Of a stretch of 64,000 nt of DNA, positions 1 through 10,100 are shown in pieces. A model generated the notes under the pieces. The model was not told the DNA's origin and searched no databases. It worked only from the letters and a program-made list of their open reading frames with translations. The DNA comes from Acidimicrobiales bacterium (GTDB lineage Bacteria > Actinomycetota > Acidimicrobiia > Acidimicrobiales > JAVJTC01): the NCBI GenBank assembly GCA_040219085.1, contig JAVJTC010000023.1, positions 1 through 64,000 of the forward strand. Reading direction: 5' to 3'. The first letter of the stretch is position 1. Every line of letters starts with the position of its first letter. A program made the position numbers and the translations under genes.

Positions 1-1857
1 ATCGCCGGCATCATCGGCGCCCACCCGACCAAGTTCGCGTCGCACAACTGGCGCTCCGCCGGTGCCGGCAACCTCGGCGGTTGGCAAGTCGCCCGCTGCC
101 TGTTCTTCATCAACGTGCTCACCGGTTCGGTCGCCACGGTCGGTGGCACCGCCGGCAACGGCTGGAACAAGATGGCGCCACCGCACCCGTTCGGCGGGCA
201 GCCGATCACCAGCTGGAACGAGCTGTCGTGGCCAAAGGAGTACCCGCTCTCGTACCACGAGATGTCGATCCTGCTCCCCCACTTCCTCAACGAAGGCCGC
301 GGCACGCTGGCCGCGTACTTCTCGCGCGTCTACAACCCGATCTGGACCAACCCGGACGGCTTCTCGTGGATGGAGGCTCTCCTCGACGAGTCGAAGGTGG
401 AGTGCCACGTCGCCCTCACGCCCACCTGGTCGGAGACGGCCTGGTACGCCGACTACGTCCTGCCCATGGGGGTCGGCTCCGAACGCCACGACCTCGCCAG
501 CTTCGAGACCCACGCCGCCCGCTGGGTGGGCTTCCGTCAGCCGGTGATGCGGCGCTACGCCGAACTGCGGGACGGCGCGCCGATCGACCCCGACCGCCGC
601 ACCCACGAGTTCAACAAGGGCGAGGTGTGGGAAGAGAACGAGTTCTGGATCGACCTGTCGTGGCGGATCGACCCCGACGGCGAACTGGGCATCCGGAAGT
701 GGTTCGAGTCACCCGGGGATCCGACCCGGCCCATCAGCATCGACGAGTACTACTCGCTGATGTTCGAGAACTCGATCCCCGGTCTGCCCGAAGCCGCCGA
801 GGCGGAGGGACAGAGCGCTCTCGAGTACATGCGCTCACGCGGCTCCTTCTCGGTCGAGGACGGCGTGTACGCGGTCCACGAGCGGCCGGTGGGTGACGCC
901 GATCTCGCCGGGACCGTCCGCGGCGAGGACGGAGTGCACCGCAAGCCGGGCACAGCGGGGATGCACGACTCGCTCGACGAGATCGAGGGCCACATGCCCT
1001 TCATCGGCGACGGCTCCGTCGGCGTCGACATCGACGGTAAGGCCCGCTTCGGCTTCCCGACCCCGTCCCGCAAGCTCGAGTTCTACTCCCCGACCCTTGC
1101 CGAGTGGGGCTGGGACGACGCGGCGACACCGACCTTCATCCCCAGTCACGTCCACTGGGAGGACCTCGACCTCGAGGGCTCCGAGCGGATCCTCATTCCG
1201 ACGTTCCGACTCCCGACGCTCATCCACACCCGGTCGGCGAACGCCAAGTGGCTCAACGAACTCAGCCACCGCCACCCGATGTGGTTGCACCCCTCCGACG
1301 CCGAGAAGCTCGACATCGACACCGGCGGGCTCGTGCGGGTCGTGACGCGGACGGGACACTTCGTCATCACCGCCTGGCGGACCGAGGGCATCCGTCCCGG
1401 TGTCGTCGCCGTCAGCCACCACATGGGCCGCTGGCGCCTGGATGCGGACGACGGTCGTTCCTGGGGCAACGGACTCGCCGCTCTCAGCCACGAGGGCTCC
1501 ACGTGGAAGCTCCGGTCCGAGCCCACCGAACGCCGCTACGACTCCGCCGACCCCGACACGGGCCGCATCTGGTGGAACGACACGGGCGTCCACCAGAACC
1601 TCACCTTCGCCGCCCAGGCCGACCCGGTGTCGGGGATGCACTGCTGGCTCCAACGCGTCCGGATAGAACCGGCCCACGAGGGCGACCGCTACGGCGACGT
1701 CGTCGTCGACACCGACAAGAGCCTCGAGGTCTTCGGTGAGTGGCTCGCCATGACCAGACCCGGACCCGGACCCGAGGGCCTGCGCCGCCCGCTGTGGTTC
1801 GCCCGGCCGGTCAAGCCCCGCGCGAGCGCCTACGCCTGGGAAACACCCGGAGACTGA
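1..1857 (+). CDS. molybdopterin-dependent oxidoreductase, C-terminal 618 residues (5' partial)
   Basis: The reading frame is open from the first base, so the N-terminus, where an Fe-S site and the first molybdopterin domain would lie, is outside the window. The visible part fits the large subunit of the DMSO reductase/formate dehydrogenase superfamily: a WSETAWYADYVLP segment near residue 140, typical of the cofactor-binding central domain, and a C-terminal molybdopterin-dinucleotide-binding barrel from about residue 390 to 530 (ILIPTFRLPT, then RTGHFVITAW and HHMGRW). The substrate cannot be told from this piece; tetrathionate, polysulfide or formate-like enzymes are all possible. Its stop overlaps by 28 bases the convergent SnoaL-like gene. 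Confidence 0.85.
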   Translation: MAGIIGAHPTKFASHNWRSAGAGNLGGWQVARCLFFINVLTGSVATVGGTAGNGWNKMAPPHPFGGQPITSWNELSWPKEYPLSYHEMSILLPHFLNEGRGTLAAYFSRVYNPIWTNPDGFSWMEALLDESKVECHVALTPTWSETAWYADYVLPMGVGSERHDLASFETHAARWVGFRQPVMRRYAELRDGAPIDPDRRTHEFNKGEVWEENEFWIDLSWRIDPDGELGIRKWFESPGDPTRPISIDEYYSLMFENSIPGLPEAAEAEGQSALEYMRSRGSFSVEDGVYAVHERPVGDADLAGTVRGEDGVHRKPGTAGMHDSLDEIEGHMPFIGDGSVGVDIDGKARFGFPTPSRKLEFYSPTLAEWGWDDAATPTFIPSHVHWEDLDLEGSERILIPTFRLPTLIHTRSANAKWLNELSHRHPMWLHPSDAEKLDIDTGGLVRVVTRTGHFVITAWRTEGIRPGVVAVSHHMGRWRLDADDGRSWGNGLAALSHEGSTWKLRSEPTERRYDSADPDTGRIWWNDTGVHQNLTFAAQADPVSGMHCWLQRVRIEPAHEGDRYGDVVVDTDKSLEVFGEWLAMTRPGPGPEGLRRPLWFARPVKPRASAYAWETPGD

Positions 1858-2333
1858 TCCGACGAAGGTGGTCGGCGCGCCACATGGTGCCAGTCGACCC
1901 CTTCGAATCCGTCGACGATGGTCACCTCGACACGACGGCGGTGGATCCGCCAGCCCTCGACCGTCGACTCGAGCCGGTCGACGTAGCGCAACCCCAGCAG
2001 GTCGCGCGTGCCGTCGTGGCGCTCATGCCAGGCCAGGACGGTAGACGTCGCCGAGGCCGCGTCACCTATCAGTTCGATGCTGATCTGGCCGACCTGGTGG
2101 TGGGTCCGCGCGAAGACCGCCTGTCCCGTCGCGATCCGGGCCGCGATCGCCTCGCGCCCTTCGAGAACCCCTCCGCGGCCCGGGCCGTAGTCGGCCACCG
2201 CGTCCGGGGTGAACGTGGCGGCGACACCTGCGATGTCGTACTCGTCGAGACGCTCGCAGTACCGCCCGATGAGTTCACGGATCTGCTCACGGTGCACCAG
2301 GGCGGGGACGACATCGTCGCCCACCGGTGCCAT
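1830..2333 (-). CDS. SnoaL-like / NTF2-fold protein
   Basis: A 167-residue protein with the shape of the SnoaL_4 family: an N-terminal helix HREQIRELIGRYCERLDEYD, then AATFTPDAVADYGPG, GREAIAARI, a THHQVGQISIEL strand and a final strand pair around GWRIHRRRVEVT. Members form a small cone-shaped barrel and serve as isomerases, hydratases or subunits of ring-hydroxylating enzymes; the substrate here is unknown. The ATG at 2333 is preferred because GAGG lies six bases upstream; an in-frame ATG at 2351 would overlap the preceding gene. It starts one base after the stop of the upstream membrane-protein gene, so the two are probably co-transcribed. Confidence 0.75.
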   Translation of the reverse strand: MAPVGDDVVPALVHREQIRELIGRYCERLDEYDIAGVAATFTPDAVADYGPGRGGVLEGREAIAARIATGQAVFARTHHQVGQISIELIGDAASATSTVLAWHERHDGTRDLLGLRYVDRLESTVEGWRIHRRRVEVTIVDGFEGVDWHHVARRPPSSDQSPGVSQA

Positions 2334-2334
2334 C

Positions 2335-3681
2335 TCAGGCCTCGTCGTCATCCGCCGGTGGCCGCGCGAGCAGCGGGTCCACGGCGGGCGTCGACCCGCT
2401 CGTGGAGTCGCTTCCGGCCGACCGGGCGATCTGGGTGGCGGTGTCCTCGGCCGTAGCGTCGTCCCACCCCTGCCACTGCACCACCGGCGACTGACCGGAC
2501 GGGGCGGGCTCTGTGTACACGTCGTCGTCCCAGCTGTCGTCATCGGCCCAACGTGGGTCCGCCTCCTCCCAGCTCTGAGCCTCGATCGCCCGCTGATCCG
2601 GACGCCCTGTCGGCGGCTGCCCCCCGGTGGGCCAGGTGGGCACACCGCCCGTGGGCGGGTATCCCGGCTGACCGTAGGCCGGCTGACGGTAAGCGGGTTG
2701 GCCGTATCCGGGTGTGCCGTAGCCGGGAGCCCCGTAGCCGGGAGCGGGATTGGCGCCGGGATAGCCCGGCGGGCCGAGCGGGTAGCCGTAGGCGTCGTAG
2801 CCGTAGGGCTGCGGTGTGGCGTACATCGGCTCCGGATCGGGCCAGAAGAACCGGAAGATCACGCCCGCGACCGCACCGACGATCCCCAGAACGGCGACCA
2901 CGATCTCCTGTCGGATCAGCGGCCAGATCACGGTTCCGTAGGTTCCCTGGACCGAATTCGCGATGTCGCGATCACCGACCAGGACACCTGCCAGACCCCT
3001 GAAGACGAGAATGACGACGATGATGAAGACCGCGAGGATCGCAACACCACCCCCGGCGGCCAGGATCGTCCAGCCGCGCCGGTCCGACACGGCGATGGCC
3101 CCCGCGAGCGCGAGGAGGGTCATCGCCACGAGGAACACGGCCAGGGAGTCGGCCGCGGCGAGCCAGCTCCACACGAAGTCGGTCGCGGTGGTGCGGTCCG
3201 CCACGACGAAGGTGCCTGCGTCGGCCGGCAGGGTGACCGCCGCCAACGAGGCCGTTGCCGGGTCGGTTGCGAGTTCGGCCTGCACCGCGGCGAAGAGAGG
3301 GCCGAGGTCCAGGACCACCTGGGTCTCCGAGCGCGAGAGGACGGTGGAGTCGTCATCGATCGCGAGGAGCAGCTCCGTGTGGAGCGCGGTGATGGCCGGC
3401 AGGAGGATCGCGTCGGCGTTCTCGGAGGACAACACCTCTCCGACGACCGTGCGGATGGCCTCGGTGTCCGCGTCGGACACCTCCGCGGACGTGCCGGCGG
3501 GTAGGGAATCCACCGGGACCCCTTCGATCCCTTCGACCACGGCGTCGGTGAATCGGTCTGCGACGAGACCCCGCACGGCCCCGACGTCGAAGACGCCGTC
3601 GACGACCGAGACGAAACGGTCGGTGTCGTAGAAGACCGAGTCCGCGTACCAGGTGATGGATGCGACGCCGGACCCGAACAC
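2335..3681 (-). CDS. membrane protein with three C-proximal helices and a Pro/Gly/Tyr-rich tail
   Basis: A 448-residue protein, not assigned to a named family. An acidic, presumably extracytoplasmic domain (residues 10-175) is followed by transmembrane helices near 178-198, 203-226 and 258-280, then a low-complexity tail (about 285-345) of GYG/APGYG/QPAY-type repeats and an acidic end. GTG at 3681 is the first conventional start, but it cuts an N-terminal hydrophobic helix in half: the same frame stays open upstream to a stop at 3757 and encodes IRRIISSFLLALGVFGSG. A GGGGGAGGG ribosome-binding-like stretch sits just before the ATC at 3720. The true start may therefore be a rare codon. Confidence 0.7.
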   Translation of the reverse strand: MFGSGVASITWYADSVFYDTDRFVSVVDGVFDVGAVRGLVADRFTDAVVEGIEGVPVDSLPAGTSAEVSDADTEAIRTVVGEVLSSENADAILLPAITALHTELLLAIDDDSTVLSRSETQVVLDLGPLFAAVQAELATDPATASLAAVTLPADAGTFVVADRTTATDFVWSWLAAADSLAVFLVAMTLLALAGAIAVSDRRGWTILAAGGGVAILAVFIIVVILVFRGLAGVLVGDRDIANSVQGTYGTVIWPLIRQEIVVAVLGIVGAVAGVIFRFFWPDPEPMYATPQPYGYDAYGYPLGPPGYPGANPAPGYGAPGYGTPGYGQPAYRQPAYGQPGYPPTGGVPTWPTGGQPPTGRPDQRAIEAQSWEEADPRWADDDSWDDDVYTEPAPSGQSPVVQWQGWDDATAEDTATQIARSAGSDSTSGSTPAVDPLLARPPADDDEA

Positions 3682-3809
3682 GCCGAGGGCGAGCAGGAAC
3701 GACGAGATGATGCGACGGATTGCCCTCCCCCTCTCTGGTCGGCTGTGCCCGAGACGCTAGGTCATCTCCGGCAGTGGTGGGTGCACGTCCGGTGATTCGC
3801 TGCCGATGG

Positions 3810-6800
3810 TCACTCGACCACCACCTCGCCACCCCCGACGAGATCGGGGACCGCCGCCCTGATGCGGTCGATGCGACCCCGGAGGTCGTCCACCGCGTGG
3901 GCCACGGCACCGTGCTCAGCGAGGAACAACAGCACACACGAGACGACCTGCTCGCCGGTTGCCTCCTCGACGGCCAACGAGTATGCCGCTCCCTGCAGAC
4001 CATACCTGTCTGCCGCGCGCGCGAAATCGCGCGGTCCTCCCAACTGATCGGTCTTGTGGTCCACGACCACCAGACCCTCCGGCGTCCGGTAGAGGAGGTC
4101 CACGTAGCCCTCCAGGATGCGCTCGCCGAGCAGGGCCGCGACGTAGAGCTCGCGCCAGTGCGGCAGGTGGGCGGCGCGCGCGACCACCTCGCTGTCGAGT
4201 GCCGAACCGGCCAGCGCGGCGACGAGACCGGCACGTGCGACGACCCCCTCCGCTGCAGCCTGCGCGGAGGCGATCGCCCCCAGCCCCTCCCCCGTTGCGA
4301 GATCCACCGTCTGAAGAGTGGCGTGGACCGCCCGCCCGATGGCCGTCCCGTACCGTCCCTTGTTCCACGGAGGAAGATCGAGATCCCTGGCGCTCTTGGC
4401 CAGGCCCGCGGCGGTCGCCTCCACGGTCGCCGCGTCGACCGCCTCGGGATCGTGGAGCTCGGCCGCGACGGCGGTGGCGGCGATCGAGCGGCGCGTGGAC
4501 AGCGAGCGGCGCGCGGCCGCGATGTCACGCTCCCAGGTCTCACGATCGGCCGGCACGACGACCTCCCGGGGCTTCACGGACGACAGCGAGCCGCCCGCCA
4601 GGCCCGGGACCGGCGGCGCCGACGCCGCGCCGGCGTCGGCGAGCAGCTGCGCGGCGGTCATGTCCCCGCGCGCCGGGACCGACGAGACCGACCCGGGCGC
4701 CGTCCGGTGCAGGGACACGACGAGGTGGTCGCGGGCCCGGGTACACGCGACGTAGAGCAGCCGGATCTTCTCGTGGAAGTCCAACTGTTCGTCGAGTTCG
4801 AGACTCTCGTCGAACTCGGCGGTGGACAGGGTCGGGTGGAAGCGGTAGTTGACCGCCGGACGTCCTGCGCTGTCGGTCCACAGAACCTGGACGCCGCCGC
4901 GCCGCCGTCGGACCTTCGTGGTCAGGCCCGACACGATCGTGACCGGGAACTCGAGTCCCTTGCTGGCGTGAACCGTCAGTATCTGCACGGCGTCGTCATC
5001 GGTCTCGGGGAGGACCGCCTCGGTGACGCGGCCCGAGCCCGCGCTCTGCAGATCGATCCAGTCGATGAAGTCCCGCAGATTCCCGCCCGTGGCGTCGGTG
5101 AACGCGCGGGCCTGGTCCGCGACGAACCGCAGCCGACGCCACTGGTCGCGCACACGGCCCCGGACGGCGCCCAGCTCGTAGAGCCCCCGGTCCCTCAGGA
5201 CCCGGTCCACGATCTCGCTCGGGCTCCGCCACGCCCGCTCACGGCGTACCCGCGCGAGCCACGCCATGGCTTCGACGACGGGGTGGTCCGGCGTGAGCGT
5301 GTCCGGGACCGGGCGACGCAGGTCCCAGGCGCCACCGGCGCGGTGGTAGCCCCACAGATCGTCGTCACCGCAACCGAACGCGGCCGAGCGCAGTGCGGCG
5401 ACCACGGCCAACTCGTCGGTGGGGTCGTCGATGGCCCGCAGCACACCGATGAGATCGCGGACCTCCCGGGTGGAGTAGACGAGGCTCGAGGACTCGGCCC
5501 GGTACGGGATGCGGGCATCCACCAGGGCCCGTTCGAGTTGGGGCAGGGAGGTACGGGCGGGCAGAAGTATGCAGATGTCGCCGAGTCGGCAGCGGCGGGT
5601 CTCGCCGCTGTGGCGGTCGACCACCTCCCACCCGCCTTCGACGGCGGTGGTCACGGTGGCCGCGACGTCAGCCGCCTCGCGGGAGCGGACCTCGTCGGCC
5701 GACAGCCCCGGCTCGTGTTCGACCCCTCCGAGCACCGCTGCGCCGGGACCCGCCGGAACGTCCTCACGGCCGGCGGCGAGCGGGACGTAGGCGGGCTGTG
5801 AGCCCTCCTCGGGCTCGATCAGCTCGGCGAACACCGCGTTGACCCAGTCGATGACGGGCGCGCTCGACCGCCAGTTGGTCACCAGCCTCACCGGTGGGCC
5901 GAAGGCGTCGGACGCCGCCAGGAAGAGTCCGATGTCGGCACGCCGGAACCGGTAGATGGACTGCTTGGGGTCCCCGACGAAGAAGAGCGACCCCGCGCCG
6001 GGGCGCCGTTGCGACCAGCCCTGCGATCCGGAGTCGGCCGCGGTGGTGGGATCAGTTGCCAGAGCGGCGGCGATGTCGATCTGGAGCGGGTCGGTGTCCT
6101 GGAACTCGTCGATGAGGATGCGCCCGTAACGCTCACGTGCCGCCGCCCGGACGGCGGGTCCGGTGGCAGGATCCTCCAGGAGGCGACGGGCGAGCACCAG
6201 CAGGTCGTGGAACTCGAGGCGACCTTCGCGACGGCGACGCTCCGCCTCGGTGAGCGTGAAGTCCCGCACGAGGGTCCCGAGCGCGCTGATACACGCCTGA
6301 GCGACACGGTCGAGCGCCGTCTCCGCCGTCGCACACGCAGCTCCCACGGCCTCCACGACGTCGCCCTTGCGGCCCTGCCAGTCGCCGGCCCTACCCAGTC
6401 GTCCGAGCGAGAACTTCGCTACGCGGCCGAGGACCTCCACCGCGGCGATCTCGTCGTCGGCCACCGCCGCGAGTTCCGTGCGTACCGCCGCCAGGGCATC
6501 CAGTTTCGCGAGCAGCTTGTCGGTCGGTTCCGTGCACGCCCCGCGCAGCGCGAGAGCGTCGTCGAGGGCTTCGAGAACGTGAGCCGCCGAGACCGCGGGG
6601 ATCTCGGGGGGACGGGCCGGGACGAGCCGTTCCACCAGATCCCAGTTGGCGTCGAAGGCCACCGCTATGTCGCGGACACGACCCAGGTCGGCCCGCAACA
6701 CATCGGCCAGGACGACGAGACGACGAAGGTCGGGGTCGGCCAGTGTCCGTTCGACGAAGCGGTCCCAGCGGTGGGCGAACTCGAGCTCGGAGCTGATCTC

Positions 6801-7199
6801 GTCGAGCACCTCGAGCCCGGGCGGGAGTCCCGCCTCGATCGGGTGCTCCGACAGGAGGCGTTGCGCGAACGCGTGCAGGGTGGCCACCGGCGCCGCGTCG
6901 AGATCGTGCAGCGCGATCCGCGCCCGGTCGACCATCAGCGGCCCGTCGGCCTCACCGTCTCCTCCGGAGACGGAGGCGAACGCCTCGCGGAGGCGGTCGC
7001 GGAGCTCGGCGGCCGCCTTCTCCGTGAACGTGATGACCGCGATCCCGGCGAGCCGCTCACCGCCGTCGAGGACCAGGGAGCGGACACGGCTCACGAGCGC
7101 CGACGTCTTTCCCGTCCCGGCTCCGGCCTCGACGAACAAGGTGGTGTCCAGATCCACCGCGATGCGGTCGCGGACGCCCTGGTCCCGTGGCAGCGTCAC
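3810..7199 (-). CDS. UvrD/RecB-type helicase-nuclease, AddA-like
   Basis: A 1129-residue superfamily-1 helicase fused to a RecB-type nuclease, the expected AddA subunit of a double-strand-break resection enzyme. Seen: Walker A EAGAGTGKTSA at residues 24-34, motif Ia ITFTEKAAAELRDR, a DEFQDTDPLQ Walker B near 364, helicase motif VHASKGLEFP, and a C-terminal PD-(D/E)XK nuclease with GTAIGRAVH (about 950) and VVVDHKTD (about 1044). The GTG start at 7199 overlaps the stop of the AddB-like gene as GTGA; a longer start at 7244 would lie deep inside that gene and is less likely. Expected role: end resection and recombination repair together with its neighbour. Confidence 0.88.
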   Translation of the reverse strand: MTLPRDQGVRDRIAVDLDTTLFVEAGAGTGKTSALVSRVRSLVLDGGERLAGIAVITFTEKAAAELRDRLREAFASVSGGDGEADGPLMVDRARIALHDLDAAPVATLHAFAQRLLSEHPIEAGLPPGLEVLDEISSELEFAHRWDRFVERTLADPDLRRLVVLADVLRADLGRVRDIAVAFDANWDLVERLVPARPPEIPAVSAAHVLEALDDALALRGACTEPTDKLLAKLDALAAVRTELAAVADDEIAAVEVLGRVAKFSLGRLGRAGDWQGRKGDVVEAVGAACATAETALDRVAQACISALGTLVRDFTLTEAERRRREGRLEFHDLLVLARRLLEDPATGPAVRAAARERYGRILIDEFQDTDPLQIDIAAALATDPTTAADSGSQGWSQRRPGAGSLFFVGDPKQSIYRFRRADIGLFLAASDAFGPPVRLVTNWRSSAPVIDWVNAVFAELIEPEEGSQPAYVPLAAGREDVPAGPGAAVLGGVEHEPGLSADEVRSREAADVAATVTTAVEGGWEVVDRHSGETRRCRLGDICILLPARTSLPQLERALVDARIPYRAESSSLVYSTREVRDLIGVLRAIDDPTDELAVVAALRSAAFGCGDDDLWGYHRAGGAWDLRRPVPDTLTPDHPVVEAMAWLARVRRERAWRSPSEIVDRVLRDRGLYELGAVRGRVRDQWRRLRFVADQARAFTDATGGNLRDFIDWIDLQSAGSGRVTEAVLPETDDDAVQILTVHASKGLEFPVTIVSGLTTKVRRRRGGVQVLWTDSAGRPAVNYRFHPTLSTAEFDESLELDEQLDFHEKIRLLYVACTRARDHLVVSLHRTAPGSVSSVPARGDMTAAQLLADAGAASAPPVPGLAGGSLSSVKPREVVVPADRETWERDIAAARRSLSTRRSIAATAVAAELHDPEAVDAATVEATAAGLAKSARDLDLPPWNKGRYGTAIGRAVHATLQTVDLATGEGLGAIASAQAAAEGVVARAGLVAALAGSALDSEVVARAAHLPHWRELYVAALLGERILEGYVDLLYRTPEGLVVVDHKTDQLGGPRDFARAADRYGLQGAAYSLAVEEATGEQVVSCVLLFLAEHGAVAHAVDDLRGRIDRIRAAVPDLVGGGEVVVE

Positions 7200-10100
7200 G
7201 CTCCACCACCGGGCACCAGGTCCGGCACCGCCAACGCCAGCCACGCGGCGAGGGCCGGGTCGGCGGCCTTGCGCTCGAGCTCACGCGCGCGATCCGCAGT
7301 GGTGAGTCCGTCGGGGCTGCACGATGCGCACTCGACCCACGACCCGAACCCGGGCGCCTCGGCGCGGGCAACGAACACCCCGCTCGCAATCCCGTCGGCG
7401 ATGGTCACCAGGACCTCGTCGACCGAGGCCCCCACGGCCTCGTCGAGGATCAGCTCGCGCCAGGCCCACTTCTCACTGCTGCTGACGAACCAGTAGGCGG
7501 CCGTGACCTCGGCGTCGGGGGCGTCGAAGATCTCCCGTACGGCAGCCGCATACACAGGAAGCTGCAGCCGCGTCCCGTTGCCGTGGGGATCCTCGGGGCC
7601 GAGCTTGGCGAACCGCCTGCTGGAACCCGTCTTGTAGTCGATCACGAGGTAACCGTCCCCCACCGCGTCGACCCGGTCAGCCGACCCCCGCAGGCGCAGG
7701 CTCCTTCCGTCGGCGAGGCCGTACGTGACCGGGGGCACCGGGCCGTCGCCGAAGCCGAAGTGGACCTCGGTGCTCACGGGCACCGAGCCACGGGCGGCCC
7801 GTTGATCGTCGTCGTGCCCGCAGAACTCCTCCATCTCGCGGTGCAGTCGGCGCCGGTGGACCTCCCAGAACAACGCCCTTCCGACGACCCCCCGGGCCTC
7901 GGCGAGATCGCACTCCTCGTCGAGGATCTCATGCAGGCGGGACCGCTGAGCGGGACTCCACGCGACGCCGGGACGAGGCGGACCCCCGGGTGCACCGATC
8001 ATCTCGGCCAGCCACCGGTCCAGGACCCCGTGCACGAGGCTGCCCAGCTCGAGCGGTGAGATCTTCAGCTCCCGCTCGGGCAACTCGACGGGTTCCACGC
8101 GCAACAGGTGACGAATGAAGTAGTGGTGGGGGCACTTCGCCCACGCCTCCAGCCGCGTCGGTGACATCACCACGCCGGGATCGGTCGGCGAGGGTACGTC
8201 GCACCCGGCGAGATTGCCGTCGAAGCGGGTGAAGAAGCGACCCGCCCTGGCGCGCACCAGCTCGACACCCCGGCGGAGCCGTGGGTGGCTGAAGACGTCG
8301 TCGTCGGCCACGTCACCACCCTGCGCCACCGCTGCCAGGATGCGACAAAGGTCGTACTCCTGGTTCGACACGGGCAGCGTCCGCGCCCGCAGGCCCGCGA
8401 CGAAGGAAGCGACGTGGTGATGGTGCGGCTCACCGAGGTGGGCCATCGACTCCGCGTCGACCGGTCGGCCCTCCCGTGCGGACACCGCGTCGAGTAGCCA
8501 CCGCGACGGCCTGCGGTCCGTGGTGCGGCGTAGATCGCCACGCGGGTGGGTGAGCACGGCACGGGTCGCTCCCGCCAGAACCGAGAGCAGCGCACGATGC
8601 TCCGAGTCCAGCCTCTCGCGGGCCGAACGGAGGTGGCCGCCGGCGACCGCCCGCTCACGGTCCGGCAGCAGGGAGTCCTCCCTGGGCCGCGAGGGCATGA
8701 GCCCCTCGGCCATACCCAGAATCCAGACGTGGTCGAAGCCGACACCCCAGCTCAGCGGGAGCGAACCCACGAAGACGCCCTCACCGAGACGGCCGACCCG
8801 GCCCAGGCCGCTGTCGAACTCCGCCGTCAGGGCCCGCAGGAAGACGTCGAGGGTCGGCGCGGCATCGATGCCGTCGAGGACCGCGAGCCGGTCGAGCACA
8901 CCATCGAGACGGTCGGCGAGAGCCCTCTCCTCGGGCGGCCAGTCGTCGTGGCCCGCTATGCCGCCGAGGTGATCCGCGATCAGGGCCCGCACCACCCCGG
9001 TCAGGCCCGACCAGGTGTCAGGTAGTCGGTCCGGATCGAGACGCCCCGCGAGGTCGGCGACCGTCGTACGCAGCTCGCGGGCGGTGGCGGCCTCGCGCTG
9101 CAGCCCCCGGCGACGACCCCCGGCGGACTCCTCGAGGGCCAACAAGGCGATGCGATCCTCGAGGTCGGCGCCGTACCGGTGCAGGCGTGTGTCCCAGTCC
9201 GCGCCGCCGACCACCCCCGCCGCACGCGAGACGCGCTCCCACGCAGCCGCCGGCACCGGGGCTCCGGACCCGTCCACCATGAGACCCGACCCGATCACGG
9301 CCATCACGTCCTCGCGACGCCAGTCCCGATCCGCCAGCCCCAGGAGTCCCAGAACGGCCCGGCCGAGGACGCCCTCGGAGATCGTCCGCAACGAAGAACC
9401 GTTGAACGCGACCTGCGCGCCGCGCAGGTGCTCGTGCAGCAGCCGGGCGTACGGCTCGTCGCCGCCGTAGAGAATCGCCATCCGGTCGGGGCGGATCCCG
9501 GCGCTACCGGCGGCCACGACCTCGCTCACCACGAGCCGGACCTCCTCTTCGGGGTCCGACACCGACACCACGCGGTCCGCGGCCGGGGTGACCGGATCCG
9601 GCGGGGTCCACTCGACGCCGAGACGTCGTACCGATTCCCGGACGGCGGCGTCGGCATCGTCGACACCGGTTGCAGCCGCCACGACCGACACCGGGTGGTC
9701 CGCCGCGAGGGCCCGCAACATGGCCGACGTGGACTCCCCCATACGTTGCGGCAGATAGACGATCACTGCGCCCAGCTCCGCGAGCACCGGCACCGCGGCC
9801 GCCGAGGCGATCGACGATGTCGCCGCAGCCAGCAGGTCCGACTCGTCGTACCACTCCCCGGCGATGCGGCGCCGGGCCTCCGTGACGATCCGGACGACGT
9901 CGCGGGGGCGGGGACCCTGACGGGCGACGGCGGAGCTGAACCGGTCAGGGACGTCGGCGAGCTCCCGGTAGGCGTTGACCAGGGCGCGCTCTGTGGACGG
10001 GTGACCTGCGACAGCCGCGAACACCCCGGGATCGGCCATCAGCGTCCGCCGGACGGCGGCCGTGATGACCGGCGCCGAGACAGGCCGTCGACCGGCAGCG

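Noticed and set aside
3720-5801. Long plus-strand reading frame opposite the AddA-like gene
   Set aside because: Its translation is Arg/Pro/Gly-rich without motifs, while the minus strand encodes a complete helicase-nuclease.
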